Shown piece by piece: positions 41,586-50,079 of a stretch of DNA of 64,000 bases. Every line of letters begins with the position of its first letter. Positions within the stretch are counted from its first letter, which is position 1. The stretch spans positions 62,001 to 126,000 of the forward strand of contig JAOAGT010000001.1 in assembly GCA_026415615.1 (NCBI GenBank), in the 5' to 3' direction. A model generated the notes under the pieces. The model saw only the letters and a program-made list of their open reading frames with translations. It did not search any database and was not told where the DNA came from. The position numbers and the translations under genes are program-made. This stretch comes from Thermoleophilia bacterium. GTDB lineage: Bacteria > Actinomycetota > Thermoleophilia > RBG-16-64-13.

Positions 41586-44290
41586 TGAGTCGAGTGCGTA
41601 ATGCCCTGTCCTGGGCACGGAATTACGGAACCATCCTTCGCATACTACTCGTGCTCATCCTCCTGCTGTGGCCGCTAGTGTACGGCAGCAACTACGCTAT
41701 GCGGGTGATGACGAGCGCGGGACTTTACGCGCTTGTGACCTTGTCTGTGGTGGTGATCCTGGGACAGGCAGGGCAACTCTCGTTTGGTCACGCGGCGTTC
41801 TACGGCATAGGTGCGTATGTGGCTGGGCTACTGGCCATGAAACTCTCAGTTCCCACCGCGGCGGCTTTGATCATTGGCGCGCTGGCGGCAGGCTTTGTGG
41901 CCCTGATAATTGGTCGACCTGTTCTTAAGTTGCGATATTTCTACCTTGCTCTGGCCACAATCGGGTTAGGGCAAATTTTCCTGGTACTGGTAAACAACTT
42001 GCGCACAGTAACCGGGGGCACAACCGGCTTTGCACCTGTGCCCAAACTGAGTCTGTTCGGCTTTGTGTTTGGGACAGCTCTGCGGCAGTACTACCTGGTA
42101 TGGATCATTGCGTTTGCTGTTCTGATCTTCCTGCATAGGGCGCTGAAAGGTCGAGTAGGGCGGGCTTTTCGTGCTATCGCCACTAGTGAAATTGCCTCTC
42201 AGTCTCTCGGTGTGCGCACGTCAAATTGGAAGCTGTTGGCGTTTGTAACTAGCGCAGTGATTTGTGGTTTGGCTGGCGGATTGTATGCCTTTGTTACGAC
42301 TGCGGTCACTCCTGGTGCCTTCACGTTCACCTCGGCAATCATTCCGATAGTGATGATGCTGATCGGGGGCGGAAACTCGGTGTGGGGAGCCATTATTGGG
42401 GCCATAGTCATCACCTGGGTCATTAATGGCTTTTCGGGAGCGCAACAATATGCGGGCGTGGCGTACTCCATCGTCATGATCCTGCTTCTCATATTCTTTC
42501 CTGCCGGCCTCGCGCTGCGGCCAGAACAGAGGGCGCATCTCCGTCAGGTCCTGCGGAATTGGGCAGAGCAGTCGCCGCTTGGGCGAAAACGCCAAGGTGC
42601 GCCATGCTCTGATGCCTATCCCCACGGCGAGCCCTTCGGTAGTGACCAGCAAGACAAAGTCGACCCCCGGCGAACGCAGGTTGACGAGGGGCTAGAGGAT
42701 AAGAGCGAGGTTCTTGCTCCAAGTGAAGTCATTCACTCTCCGAAGTACTCGGGCAACGGCCCGCTTCTCGAGATCGAGGGGGTATCAGTTCATTTTGGGG
42801 GCCTAAAAGCGGTGGACGAAGTATCTTTGCAGGTCCCCGAAGGGTGCATTGTGGCTCTCATAGGGCCAAACGGGGCTGGGAAGAGCACGTTGTTTAACGC
42901 AATTAGCCGTCTCCAAAAGCTCACCGCTGGGACCATCCGGTTCGCCGGCAAAGACATCACCAAGCTGTCTGCTGCCGACGCCGCTCGCCTCGGGATGGCG
43001 CGGACGTTTCAGAATCTGCGGATTTACCCCAACATGACCGTGCTTGAGAATGTACTTGTTGGTTGCCATCGTCACGAAAGGTCTGGGCTTTGGGCAGGCG
43101 GTTTTGGTTTGCCTCACCAGCGCCGGGAGGAGAAGCGTTCCCGTGAGCAAGCGATGCAGGCGCTTAGGGTGGTGGGTCTAGAGAACGCCGCTTTTCTACC
43201 AGCTGCGAGTCTCCCCTATGGGTCCCAGCGACTGGTGGAGATCGCGCGTGCCCTGGCTTCTCAGCCCAGGCTGCTCTTGCTGGACGAGCCTGCGGCAGGT
43301 ATGAACACGGCAGAACGGGCGGACCTCGTAGAACGGATCAAGCGTATTTGTTCTGCGGGTGTCACGGTCTTCTTGGTGGAGCACGATATTGAGTTGGTTA
43401 TGGGCCTTTCCGAACAAGTGTTTGTTCTTGATTACGGCCGGTTGATATCACAAGGAAGGCCCGAGGTAGTGCGCAATGATCCAGCTGTAATTGAAGCCTA
43501 CCTCGGCAGCGAACTCGAGCGTCGACAAGACCTGTGTCCGACACGTGAGCTTGTGTCTGAATCCTGCCCAGAGCCAGAGCCAATGTTAGTGGTGGAGAAT
43601 CTTGTCACGGCCTATGGCTCCATCAAGGCTCTTCATGGGGTTTCGCTCACAGTGCCCAAGGGCGAAGTGGTTGCCATTCTGGGGGCAAACGGGGCAGGAA
43701 AGACAACGCTCATGCATACGATTTCCGGTCTGCTTAAGCCAACTGAAGGATGTGTCGTGTTTGAGGGAGTAAACATCACGGGTATGGCTCCAGAGAAGAT
43801 CGCTGCCATGGGCATACGTCAGGTCCCGGAAGGTAGGCGTTTGTTCCGCGATCTGTCGGTAGAGGACAATCTGCTGGTGGGTACATCAGGTCGTCGGGAC
43901 TGGCGGAAGACCTTGGCTGAGGACGTGGCTTTTGTATACGGGCTTTTCCCGGTGCTGGGGCAGCGACGTAAGCAGCCTGCGGGGACCCTGTCCGGAGGCG
44001 AGCGTCAGATGCTTGCAATCGGCCGCGCGTTGGTGGGCAGACCGAAGCTTCTCCTTCTTGACGAACCCTCGATGGGGCTCGCACCCATGGTGGTGGAGCA
44101 CATTTTTGAAGCTCTGGCTGAGCTCAACCGACAGGGGATGACTATCCTCATGGTTGAGCAAAGCGCGGAAATGGCGCTTTCGCTAGCTCACCGCGCAGTT
44201 GTTCTGCAGACAGGACGCGTGGTGGCGGCTGGGCTGGCTGAGGAGCTAAAGAAGGATGATCGGGTGCGGAGTGGCTATTTCGGAGTATAA
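41585..44290 (+). CDS. LivM-LivG-LivF fused ABC transporter protein
   Basis: One uninterrupted frame of 901 residues joins three normally separate subunits. Residues 1 to about 320 are permease LivM (GQAGQLSFGHAAFYGIGAYV). About 320-390 are a hydrophilic linker. About 392-655 are ATPase LivG (Walker A GPNGAGKS, LPYGSQRLVEIARAL, Walker B LLLLDEPAAGM). About 660-901 are LivF (Walker A GANGAGKT, LSGGERQMLAIGRAL, LLLLDEPSMGLAP). All ATPase motifs are intact. Fusion fixes a 1:1:1 ratio and tethers both ATPases to one permease. A truncated copy with the same linker at 45885 shows the fusion predates the local duplication. Confidence 0.9.
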   Translation: MSRVRNALSWARNYGTILRILLVLILLLWPLVYGSNYAMRVMTSAGLYALVTLSVVVILGQAGQLSFGHAAFYGIGAYVAGLLAMKLSVPTAAALIIGALAAGFVALIIGRPVLKLRYFYLALATIGLGQIFLVLVNNLRTVTGGTTGFAPVPKLSLFGFVFGTALRQYYLVWIIAFAVLIFLHRALKGRVGRAFRAIATSEIASQSLGVRTSNWKLLAFVTSAVICGLAGGLYAFVTTAVTPGAFTFTSAIIPIVMMLIGGGNSVWGAIIGAIVITWVINGFSGAQQYAGVAYSIVMILLLIFFPAGLALRPEQRAHLRQVLRNWAEQSPLGRKRQGAPCSDAYPHGEPFGSDQQDKVDPRRTQVDEGLEDKSEVLAPSEVIHSPKYSGNGPLLEIEGVSVHFGGLKAVDEVSLQVPEGCIVALIGPNGAGKSTLFNAISRLQKLTAGTIRFAGKDITKLSAADAARLGMARTFQNLRIYPNMTVLENVLVGCHRHERSGLWAGGFGLPHQRREEKRSREQAMQALRVVGLENAAFLPAASLPYGSQRLVEIARALASQPRLLLLDEPAAGMNTAERADLVERIKRICSAGVTVFLVEHDIELVMGLSEQVFVLDYGRLISQGRPEVVRNDPAVIEAYLGSELERRQDLCPTRELVSESCPEPEPMLVVENLVTAYGSIKALHGVSLTVPKGEVVAILGANGAGKTTLMHTISGLLKPTEGCVVFEGVNITGMAPEKIAAMGIRQVPEGRRLFRDLSVEDNLLVGTSGRRDWRKTLAEDVAFVYGLFPVLGQRRKQPAGTLSGGERQMLAIGRALVGRPKLLLLDEPSMGLAPMVVEHIFEALAELNRQGMTILMVEQSAEMALSLAHRAVVLQTGRVVAAGLAEELKKDDRVRSGYFGV

Positions 44291-44336
44291 GAGAAGTAAG
44301 GGGTCAAGGACCCGCGAAAAAGGAGGGAGGTAAGAG

Positions 44337-45653
44337 ATGAGAAAGCGGCTCTTATTGTTGGGGTTAGTGCTGCTTCTGGTCGGAGCTGCAGCGCTCGCTG
44401 CCGCGGGTTGTGGTGAGGAAGAAACCACCACTTCCACAGCCCCGCAAACGACGGCAGCTCCCAGCACGCAGACTACGGCTGCTCCAAGCACAGAGACTAC
44501 GGCGGCGCCAAGCACGGAGACTACGCAAGCTGGGCCAGCCACCGGTGAGCCGATCAAGGTCGGCCTCATCACCAGCTTGACCGGCCCGAGTGCTGCTCCG
44601 GGAGTGTCTGTCAAGCAAGGGGCAGAGCTGCAGGTAGAGTACGTCAACGCCAACGGGGGCATCAATGGCCGTCCGCTTGAGCTAATCGTGAAGGATGATG
44701 GCTCCGACGTCACGGGCATGGTGAACAACCTCACCCAGCTCATTCAGGACGTCAAGATCGATTACTTTGTGGGTCCGTTCATCCAGTACGGCCAGGAAGC
44801 CGCTCGAGACATGTGCGAGCAGGCTCAAATTCCTATGGTGGGCGCTGGTCCGGTGACCCTAAAGCAGCTTGAGGGTAAGAAGTACACCTGGAGTGTAATG
44901 GTCAGCGCTGGTCCGCCGGTTCAGGCCGATGCTTACATCAAGCTTATCAAAGCCCACGGCTTCAAGAACATTCTGGCCTTTGGCGACATTCTCACCATTC
45001 ACCAGGACACTTTGGACTTGCTGGTTCAGAAGGGTGCAAGCGAGGGCTTTACCCTCACCAAGATGCCCGACACTTTTGGTCTTGACCAGCAAGACTTCCA
45101 GCCGCTTCTTAACCGCGTGCTAGAGGAGTACAACAAGGTTAAGCCGGATGCTGTGTTTGCCTCTGTCAACCCGATTGCGGCGCCGCCGATCTACAAAGGC
45201 CTGGTAGCCCTAGGGGTGAAAGTGCCAATTATTGGATCCCCCGCTTCGGCTCACCCGGCCATTTTTGCGATGGGGCCGCAAGCTGTTGAGGGAATGTACT
45301 TGATTGATTCTGGCGGCCTAGTTAACCCGGCTGGACTACCGGACGATTTCCCGGTGAAGCAGTTGCAGTTGGACTTCTTCGCACGTTACCAGGCTAAGTA
45401 TGGGCAGCCCCCGGACTTCTTCGCTGCTGTCGGAACCGATTTCATAATTGTCTTGGAGGCCGCTCTTAAGCAGGCTGGGGCGCCTGATGACAAGGAGAAG
45501 GTGCGTCAAGCCCTCATCAACCTCAAGGATATTCCTGCCATGGAGGGAATTGTCAGCTTTACGCCTGACAACACCGATCAAGGGATTCACGGCAACATGG
45601 TTGAATGGCAGGTCAAGGGAGCCCAGTTCAACTTGGTTCGGATATTGAACTAG
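44337..45653 (+). CDS. livK: LIV-type substrate-binding lipoprotein 1
   Basis: A 438-residue extracytoplasmic binding protein with a signal peptide ending in AAAGC (Cys25 acylated) and a Thr/Ala/Pro/Glu-rich tether. A periplasmic-binding type I fold follows from about residue 72 (KVGLITSLTGPSAAPGVSVK, VEYVNANGGINGRPLELIVK). A strong ribosome-binding site (aaggaggg) precedes the ATG. It lies 46 bases after livMGF and delivers ligand to it. Binding-site residues differ little from its paralogue at 46478, so related substrates are expected. Confidence 0.92.
   Translation: MRKRLLLLGLVLLLVGAAALAAAGCGEEETTTSTAPQTTAAPSTQTTAAPSTETTAAPSTETTQAGPATGEPIKVGLITSLTGPSAAPGVSVKQGAELQVEYVNANGGINGRPLELIVKDDGSDVTGMVNNLTQLIQDVKIDYFVGPFIQYGQEAARDMCEQAQIPMVGAGPVTLKQLEGKKYTWSVMVSAGPPVQADAYIKLIKAHGFKNILAFGDILTIHQDTLDLLVQKGASEGFTLTKMPDTFGLDQQDFQPLLNRVLEEYNKVKPDAVFASVNPIAAPPIYKGLVALGVKVPIIGSPASAHPAIFAMGPQAVEGMYLIDSGGLVNPAGLPDDFPVKQLQLDFFARYQAKYGQPPDFFAAVGTDFIIVLEAALKQAGAPDDKEKVRQALINLKDIPAMEGIVSFTPDNTDQGIHGNMVEWQVKGAQFNLVRILN
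44454..44525 (+). repeat. Three 24-bp units encoding AAPST(E/Q)TT in livK1
   Basis: Three consecutive 24-base units encode the tether after the lipid anchor: AAPSTQTT, AAPSTETT, AAPSTETT. Synonymous differences between units show they are not recent. Confidence 0.8.
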
Positions 45654-45713
45654 AAGCTTAGACCCCAACTCCGAGTCTCGGAGGGCGCGGCTAGGTTTGA
45701 TGGGCGCAGCAAC

Positions 45714-45745
45714 GGGGGCGGCGGGCGCGAGCGCCTGCTGCCCCC
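45714..45745 (+). terminator. GC-rich hairpin after livK1
   Basis: A 15-bp stem (gggggcggcgggcgc with two G-T pairs) and a very short loop lie 60 bases after the stop. The same element follows livK2. The T-tract is weak, so it may attenuate rather than stop transcription. Confidence 0.6.
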
Positions 45746-45884
45746 GGTACTTCGGTTGCGAGTTTGGTTGGTTCGGGGAGCGTAGTTCCCGATAAACGGG
45801 CTTGCTTGGAGAGTCGCAGGGTGCGTTGCCTGGCATCTTACACAAGAATGAAGATCAATGATGCAAAGAATTGACAATAACGCG

Positions 45885-46409
45885 CGCGCCACAATATGCG
45901 GTGGTAGCCCACTGTATCGTCGTGACACTGGTTTATTTGTCTTCTTTCCTGCCAGTCTCGGTCTGCTGCGGGAGCAGAGGGCGCATATGCGCCAGGTTCT
46001 GCAGAATTGGGCAGAGCAGTCGCCGCTTAGACGAAAACGACCACCTCTGCAATGCTCTGATGGTCACCTCCACATCGAGCCCACTGATAGTGAGTACCAC
46101 GGAAAAGCCGACTCCTGGCAAATGCAGGTTAACACTGGGTTACAGGATCAAAAGGAGCTTCTTGGTCGGCTCCCCCTTGACGAACTCTCCATGGGGCCCG
46201 AGCCCATGGTGGTAGAGAGCATTTTTGAAGCTCTGGCTGAGCTCAACCGACAGGGGATGACTATCCTCATGGTTGAGCAAAGCGCGGAAATGGCGCTTTC
46301 GCTAGCTCACCGCGCAGTTGTTCTGCAGACAGGACGCGTGGTAGCGGCTGGGCTGGCTGAGGAGCTAAGGAAGGATGATCGCGTGCGAAGCCGCCACTTC
46401 GGAGTATAG
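45885..46409 (+). pseudogene. Truncated second copy of livMGF
   Basis: This stretch aligns with the last part of LivM plus the linker of the fused protein (FFPASLGLLREQRAHMRQVL and QNWAEQSPLRRKR). It then jumps to the LivF C-terminus (EALAELNRQGMTILMVEQSA to the stop). All of LivG and most of LivF, including both Walker A motifs, are gone. The open frame (183 residues from 45858) remains readable but cannot act as an ATPase. A promoter-like TTGACA lies at 45871-45876. Confidence 0.85.
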
Positions 46410-46477
46410 GAGCGGCTATTTCAGAGTATAAGGGGAGTAAGGGGTCAAGGACCCACTAAAAAAGAGGGAGGCAAAAG

Positions 46478-47797
46478 ATGAGAAAGCGGCTTCTGTTGTT
46501 AGGCTTGGTGCTGGTTCTGGTCGGAGCTGCAGCGCTTGTAGCCGCGGGTTGTGGTGAGGAAGAAACCACCACTTCCACAGCCCCGCAAACGACGGCAGCT
46601 CCCAGCACAGAAACCACAGCGGCTCCTAGCACAGAAACTACAGCGGCTCCAAGCACGGAAACCACACAGGCTGGGCCAGCCACTGGTGAGCCGATCAAGG
46701 TCGGCCTCATCACCAGCTTGACCGGCCCGAGTGCTGCTCCAGGAGTGTCTGTCAAGCAAGGGGCAGAGCTCCAGGTGGAGTACGTCAACGCCAACGGCGG
46801 CATCAATGGCCGTCCCCTCGAACTCATCGTGAAGGATGATGGCTCCGACGTCGCGGGCATGGTGAACAACCTCACCCAACTCATTCAGGACGTCAAGATC
46901 GATTACTTTGTGGGTCCGTTCATCCAGTACGGCCAGGAAGCTGCCCGAGACATGTGTGAGCAGGCTCAAGTCCCTATGGTGGGTGCCGGCCCGGTGACTC
47001 TCGAGCAGCTTAAGGCCAAGAAGCGGTACAACTGGAGTGTTATGGTCAGTGCTGGTCCAATCGTCGCTGCTGACGCCAACATTGTTCTCATCAAGGCCCA
47101 CGGCTTCAAGAACATTCTGGCCTTTGGCGACATTCTCACCATTCACCAGGACACCTTGGACTTGCTGGTGCAGAAGGGTCCTAGCGAAGGGTTTGCTTGC
47201 ACCAAGATGCCCGACACTTTTGGTCTTGACCAGCAAGACTTCCAGCCGCTTCTCAACCGCGTGCTAGAGGAGTACAACAAGCTCAAGCCGGATGCTGTTT
47301 TTGCCTCTGTCAACCCGATTGCAGCGCCAGCCATACACAAAGGCTTGGTAGCGCTAGGCGTGAAGGTGCCTATTGTCGGATCGGCTGCAGCGGCTCACCC
47401 GGCCATTTTTGCAATGGGGCCGGAAGCTGTTGAGGGAATGTATGTTACTGACTCCGGCGGCCTGGTTAACCCGGCTGGACTACCGGACGATTTCCCGGTG
47501 AAGCAGTTGCAGTTGGACTTCTTCGAGCGTTACCAGGCTAAGTACGGGCAGGCGCCGGACTTCTTCGCCGCTGTGGGAACCGATTTCATAATCGTGCTGG
47601 AAGCTGCTCTCAAGCAGTCTGGGGCGCCGGAGGACAAAGAAAAGGTGCGTCAGGCTCTCATCAACCTAAAGAATGTTCCTGCTATGGAGGGAATTGTCAA
47701 TTTCGCACCTGACAAGACTGACCACGGCATTGACGGGAACACGGTTGAATGGCAGGTCAAGGGAGCCCAGTTCAACTTCGTGCGGGTATTGAACTAG
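46478..47797 (+). CDS. livK: LIV-type substrate-binding lipoprotein 2
   Basis: A 439-residue paralogue of the protein at 44337, with the same lipobox, tether and binding fold. By eye the two are highly similar; differences cluster around PVTLEQLKAKKRYNWSVMVS and AGPIVAADANIVLIKAHGF (versus AGPPVQADAYIKLIKAHGF in copy 1) and at EGMYVTDSGG (versus EGMYLIDSGG). These could alter ligand choice while both proteins dock to the same LivH-MGF transporter. Ribosome-binding site gagggagg precedes the ATG. Confidence 0.92.
   Translation: MRKRLLLLGLVLVLVGAAALVAAGCGEEETTTSTAPQTTAAPSTETTAAPSTETTAAPSTETTQAGPATGEPIKVGLITSLTGPSAAPGVSVKQGAELQVEYVNANGGINGRPLELIVKDDGSDVAGMVNNLTQLIQDVKIDYFVGPFIQYGQEAARDMCEQAQVPMVGAGPVTLEQLKAKKRYNWSVMVSAGPIVAADANIVLIKAHGFKNILAFGDILTIHQDTLDLLVQKGPSEGFACTKMPDTFGLDQQDFQPLLNRVLEEYNKLKPDAVFASVNPIAAPAIHKGLVALGVKVPIVGSAAAAHPAIFAMGPEAVEGMYVTDSGGLVNPAGLPDDFPVKQLQLDFFERYQAKYGQAPDFFAAVGTDFIIVLEAALKQSGAPEDKEKVRQALINLKNVPAMEGIVNFAPDKTDHGIDGNTVEWQVKGAQFNFVRVLN
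46595..46666 (+). repeat. Three 24-bp units encoding AAPSTETT in livK2
   Basis: The same tether repeat as in livK1, here AAPSTETT three times. Codon differences from copy 1 show separate drift since duplication. Confidence 0.8.
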
Positions 47798-47855
47798 AAA
47801 GCGTAAGCCACTCCGGCTCTCGGAGGGCGCGGCTGGGTTTGATGGGCGCAGCAAC

Positions 47856-47886
47856 GGGGGCGGCGGGCGCGAGCGCCTGCCGCCCC
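47856..47886 (+). terminator. GC-rich hairpin after livK2
   Basis: The counterpart of the hairpin at 45714, with better pairing (gggggcggcgggcgc against gcgcctgccgcccc). It probably ends the transporter transcript before the next operon's own promoter. Confidence 0.6.
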
Positions 47887-48007
47887 TGCACTTTGTCAGA
47901 GGCTTAGGTGATTCGGCGAGCCCTAGTAGCTACCAGAGAGGCTTGTGTGGGTACACTACCCGTTAGCAAGCACGTTACACGACAATAAAGATTACCAATT
48001 CAAATAC

Positions 48008-48036
48008 TTGACAAGCTTACCGGCGCAACCTACTCT
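48008..48036 (+). promoter_or_regulatory. Sigma-70-like promoter for the corrinoid/flavoprotein operon
   Basis: TTGACA (48008-48013), a 17-base spacer and TACTCT (48031-48036) lie about 53 bases before the ferredoxin start. The long open frame from 47945 runs through it and is not used. Confidence 0.6.
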
Positions 48037-48088
48037 GTATAGCAAGCTCCTCAAACCGATTGAGGTGGAGAATGGGCGGAGGGATCGA

Positions 48089-48316
48089 ATGAACAACATC
48101 ATCATAAACAGAGAGCTTTGCAACGGTTGCAAGACTTGTTTTAGAGCCTGCTTCATCGATGTCATTAAGTGGGACGACAAGAACAAGCAGCCAATCATTG
48201 CTTATCCGGAGGAATGCGTGCAGTGTCTGTACTGCGAGATCAATTGCCCGGAGCGCGCTCTTAAAGTCGTCCCCTACTACGACACCTACCTGTTCCCGCG
48301 CGAGCACCTGATCTAG
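48089..48316 (+). CDS. Small two-cluster 4Fe-4S ferredoxin
   Basis: A 75-residue ferredoxin with motifs CNGCKTCFRAC and CVQCLYCEINC, each giving the CxxCxxCxxxC pattern. The second is followed by the usual Pro. The ATG at 48089 has ggaggga upstream, and the upstream extension of the frame overlaps the promoter. Encoded 16 bases before a flavoprotein gene, it resembles the AprB-like partner of AprA-like flavoproteins and probably passes electrons to or from it. Confidence 0.88.
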   Translation: MNNIIINRELCNGCKTCFRACFIDVIKWDDKNKQPIIAYPEECVQCLYCEINCPERALKVVPYYDTYLFPREHLI

Positions 48317-48332
48317 GGAAGGAGTAAAGGCC

Positions 48333-50060
48333 ATGACAGAACGTCTGCAAGCCGACATAGTGGTCGTAGGGGGCAGCATTGCGGGGCTGGCGACGGCAAT
48401 CACGGCTAAAGAGCAAGACCCCCAGTTAAGTGTTCTGATCGTAGAGAAGTACACAAGCGGGTACTCGGGCAAGGCTAACCGAGGGGCGGGTATCGTTCTG
48501 CTGCTGGGCGAGCACACTCCCGAGGAATTTGCGCAGTTCTACCTCAAGCACATTGGGCTTTACCTCAACAATCAAAAAACGCTGCTCAAGTACGCCAGCA
48601 TGCTTAACAGCAATGTAGAGGCGATCGATAAATGGTCTGGCAAAGTCGACAAAGACGAAAACGGCAAGTTCCGCACTCTAAAGTGGGGCTCAAAACTGAT
48701 CGGGCACACTCCAGACGGCAAAGCGATTTTTGATCAGAACGTTCCCTACCCCTGGACTCTAGCGGCTATCGACCTGGACTACATCCGCGAGGTGCGCCGC
48801 TATGCTCGCCGCGTCGGGGTCAAATTTGTCGATCGGGTGGGCGTGGTTGATCTGCTCACTCACGATGGGGCAGCTGCTGGAGTAGTGGGGTACAACATCG
48901 ACACCGGCGAGCAGTATGTGATCGGGGCGCGGGCTGTGGTGCTCGCGTGCGGTAACCAGTGCTGGCGAATCATGCCGATGTGGTCCCCGGCGCGAGGCGA
49001 GGGAATAGCGGCGGCCTTTCGGGCGGGAGCTAAGCTGGCCAACTGCGAGTACGGCTCCTTCTATAACTGGACGTCTCTTGACCACTTCGAGTCGCACATG
49101 GGCGTGGAATACGCACTCTACAACGACAAGGGTGAGAACGTCGGAATAAAGCACGTCAAAGAAGTGCATCCCGACATCAATGCCGACAGCATTGCCGAAT
49201 GGTACAAGCAAATGGTGGCGGGTAACGGTCCCATGCACTACCGGGAAGAGGAAAACCCGCTTATGCCCATGCTGACTTCGGTGCTGGGCTCGCAAGCAGT
49301 TCACAACCGGCCTTACGCTGATCGCTTCTGGAACTATCTGTTCTTTAACGCTTTCACACGCCAGTCAAGCGACGTGGTGGTGCCCGGTTTGGTAGGTGAG
49401 TTCGGCGGTCTGTGGGTAGATGAAAACATGGCCACTCCGATTCCTGGTCTTTTTGCGGCTGGCGACATATGTGTGCTTGGCTCACGGGTTTGGGGAGCTA
49501 CCGCACAACCGGGACGGCATCGTGGTTCGGGAATCGCCTTTGCTACTTTTTCTGGCAGAGTGGCGGGGCCAAGTGCGGCGGCGTATGCTGCCGAGCAGGG
49601 TTACAAGCCTCTCTCTGATGAGCAGATTGCTCAGACTGACGCTCGCTTCACAGCGCCTCTCCGCAGTAAGGGCAAGATGAAACCGCTGGAGATGGTGGCG
49701 GAGATCCAAAAGGTGATGCAGCCGGTGGGGAACAGTTTGTACCGTCACGAGGAACGGATGAAAAAAGCCCTGGCCAGAGTTATCGAGCTGCAGGGGATGG
49801 TCCCCGAGCTAAAGGCGGAGGACCCGCACCAGTTGTTTGGAGTAAACGAGTGCGTTGCCACCTTGCTTTGCGCAGAAATGTTCTTCAAGGCCTCGCTGGA
49901 AAGAAAGGAATCTCTTGGATGGTTCTTGCGCGAGGATTACCCCGAGCCGAGCAAGGAAGGCCTGTACTGGTTGGTAGTAGAGAATAAGAACGGCGAAGTC
50001 TCAGTGAGCAAGGAGCGGGTTCCCCTTGAGGAATACCCCTTCCAGCCGGAGACAGCGTGA
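48333..50060 (+). CDS. FAD-dependent oxidoreductase of the fumarate reductase/AprA type
   Basis: A 575-residue flavoprotein with the FAD motif VVVGGSIAGLATAITAKEQD and the late FAD contact PIPGLFAAGDICVLGSRVWG, followed by GSGIAFATFSGRVAG. It lacks a covalent-FAD His motif that I can recognise. The pairing with a small ferredoxin resembles adenylylsulfate reductase (AprBA), but sulfate-specific features are not evident. In this operon it may reduce or oxidise an aromatic intermediate, or reactivate the corrinoid protein (inference). Confidence 0.82.
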   Translation: MTERLQADIVVVGGSIAGLATAITAKEQDPQLSVLIVEKYTSGYSGKANRGAGIVLLLGEHTPEEFAQFYLKHIGLYLNNQKTLLKYASMLNSNVEAIDKWSGKVDKDENGKFRTLKWGSKLIGHTPDGKAIFDQNVPYPWTLAAIDLDYIREVRRYARRVGVKFVDRVGVVDLLTHDGAAAGVVGYNIDTGEQYVIGARAVVLACGNQCWRIMPMWSPARGEGIAAAFRAGAKLANCEYGSFYNWTSLDHFESHMGVEYALYNDKGENVGIKHVKEVHPDINADSIAEWYKQMVAGNGPMHYREEENPLMPMLTSVLGSQAVHNRPYADRFWNYLFFNAFTRQSSDVVVPGLVGEFGGLWVDENMATPIPGLFAAGDICVLGSRVWGATAQPGRHRGSGIAFATFSGRVAGPSAAAYAAEQGYKPLSDEQIAQTDARFTAPLRSKGKMKPLEMVAEIQKVMQPVGNSLYRHEERMKKALARVIELQGMVPELKAEDPHQLFGVNECVATLLCAEMFFKASLERKESLGWFLREDYPEPSKEGLYWLVVENKNGEVSVSKERVPLEEYPFQPETA

Positions 50061-50079
50061 CGGGTAACGGAGGGAAAGC

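Larger units (their letters stand above)
44097..47890 (+). repeat. Imperfect tandem duplication of livF 3' end, livK and terminator
   Basis: The segment 44097-45745 (end of livMGF, livK1, hairpin) is repeated at 46214-47886 (end of the livMGF remnant, livK2, hairpin). The last 190 bases of livF are almost identical in both, and the leader ggggtcaaggaccc before each livK is shared. Copy 2 also holds an extra partial repeat of the livF tail (ctatttcagagtataa near 46411-46430), hinting at more than one event. Confidence 0.82.

Noticed and set aside
44454-44525. CRISPR-like or VNTR array in livK1
   Set aside because: Contiguous 24-bp in-frame units encoding a protein tether, without spacers.
47945-48088. 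N-terminal extension of the small ferredoxin
   Set aside because: It would overlap a clear promoter, and the ATG at 48089 has a strong ribosome-binding site.
48333-50060. Dissimilatory sulfate reduction (AprA) assignment
   Set aside because: No sat, dsr or qmo genes nearby; only the general flavoprotein-ferredoxin layout is shared.
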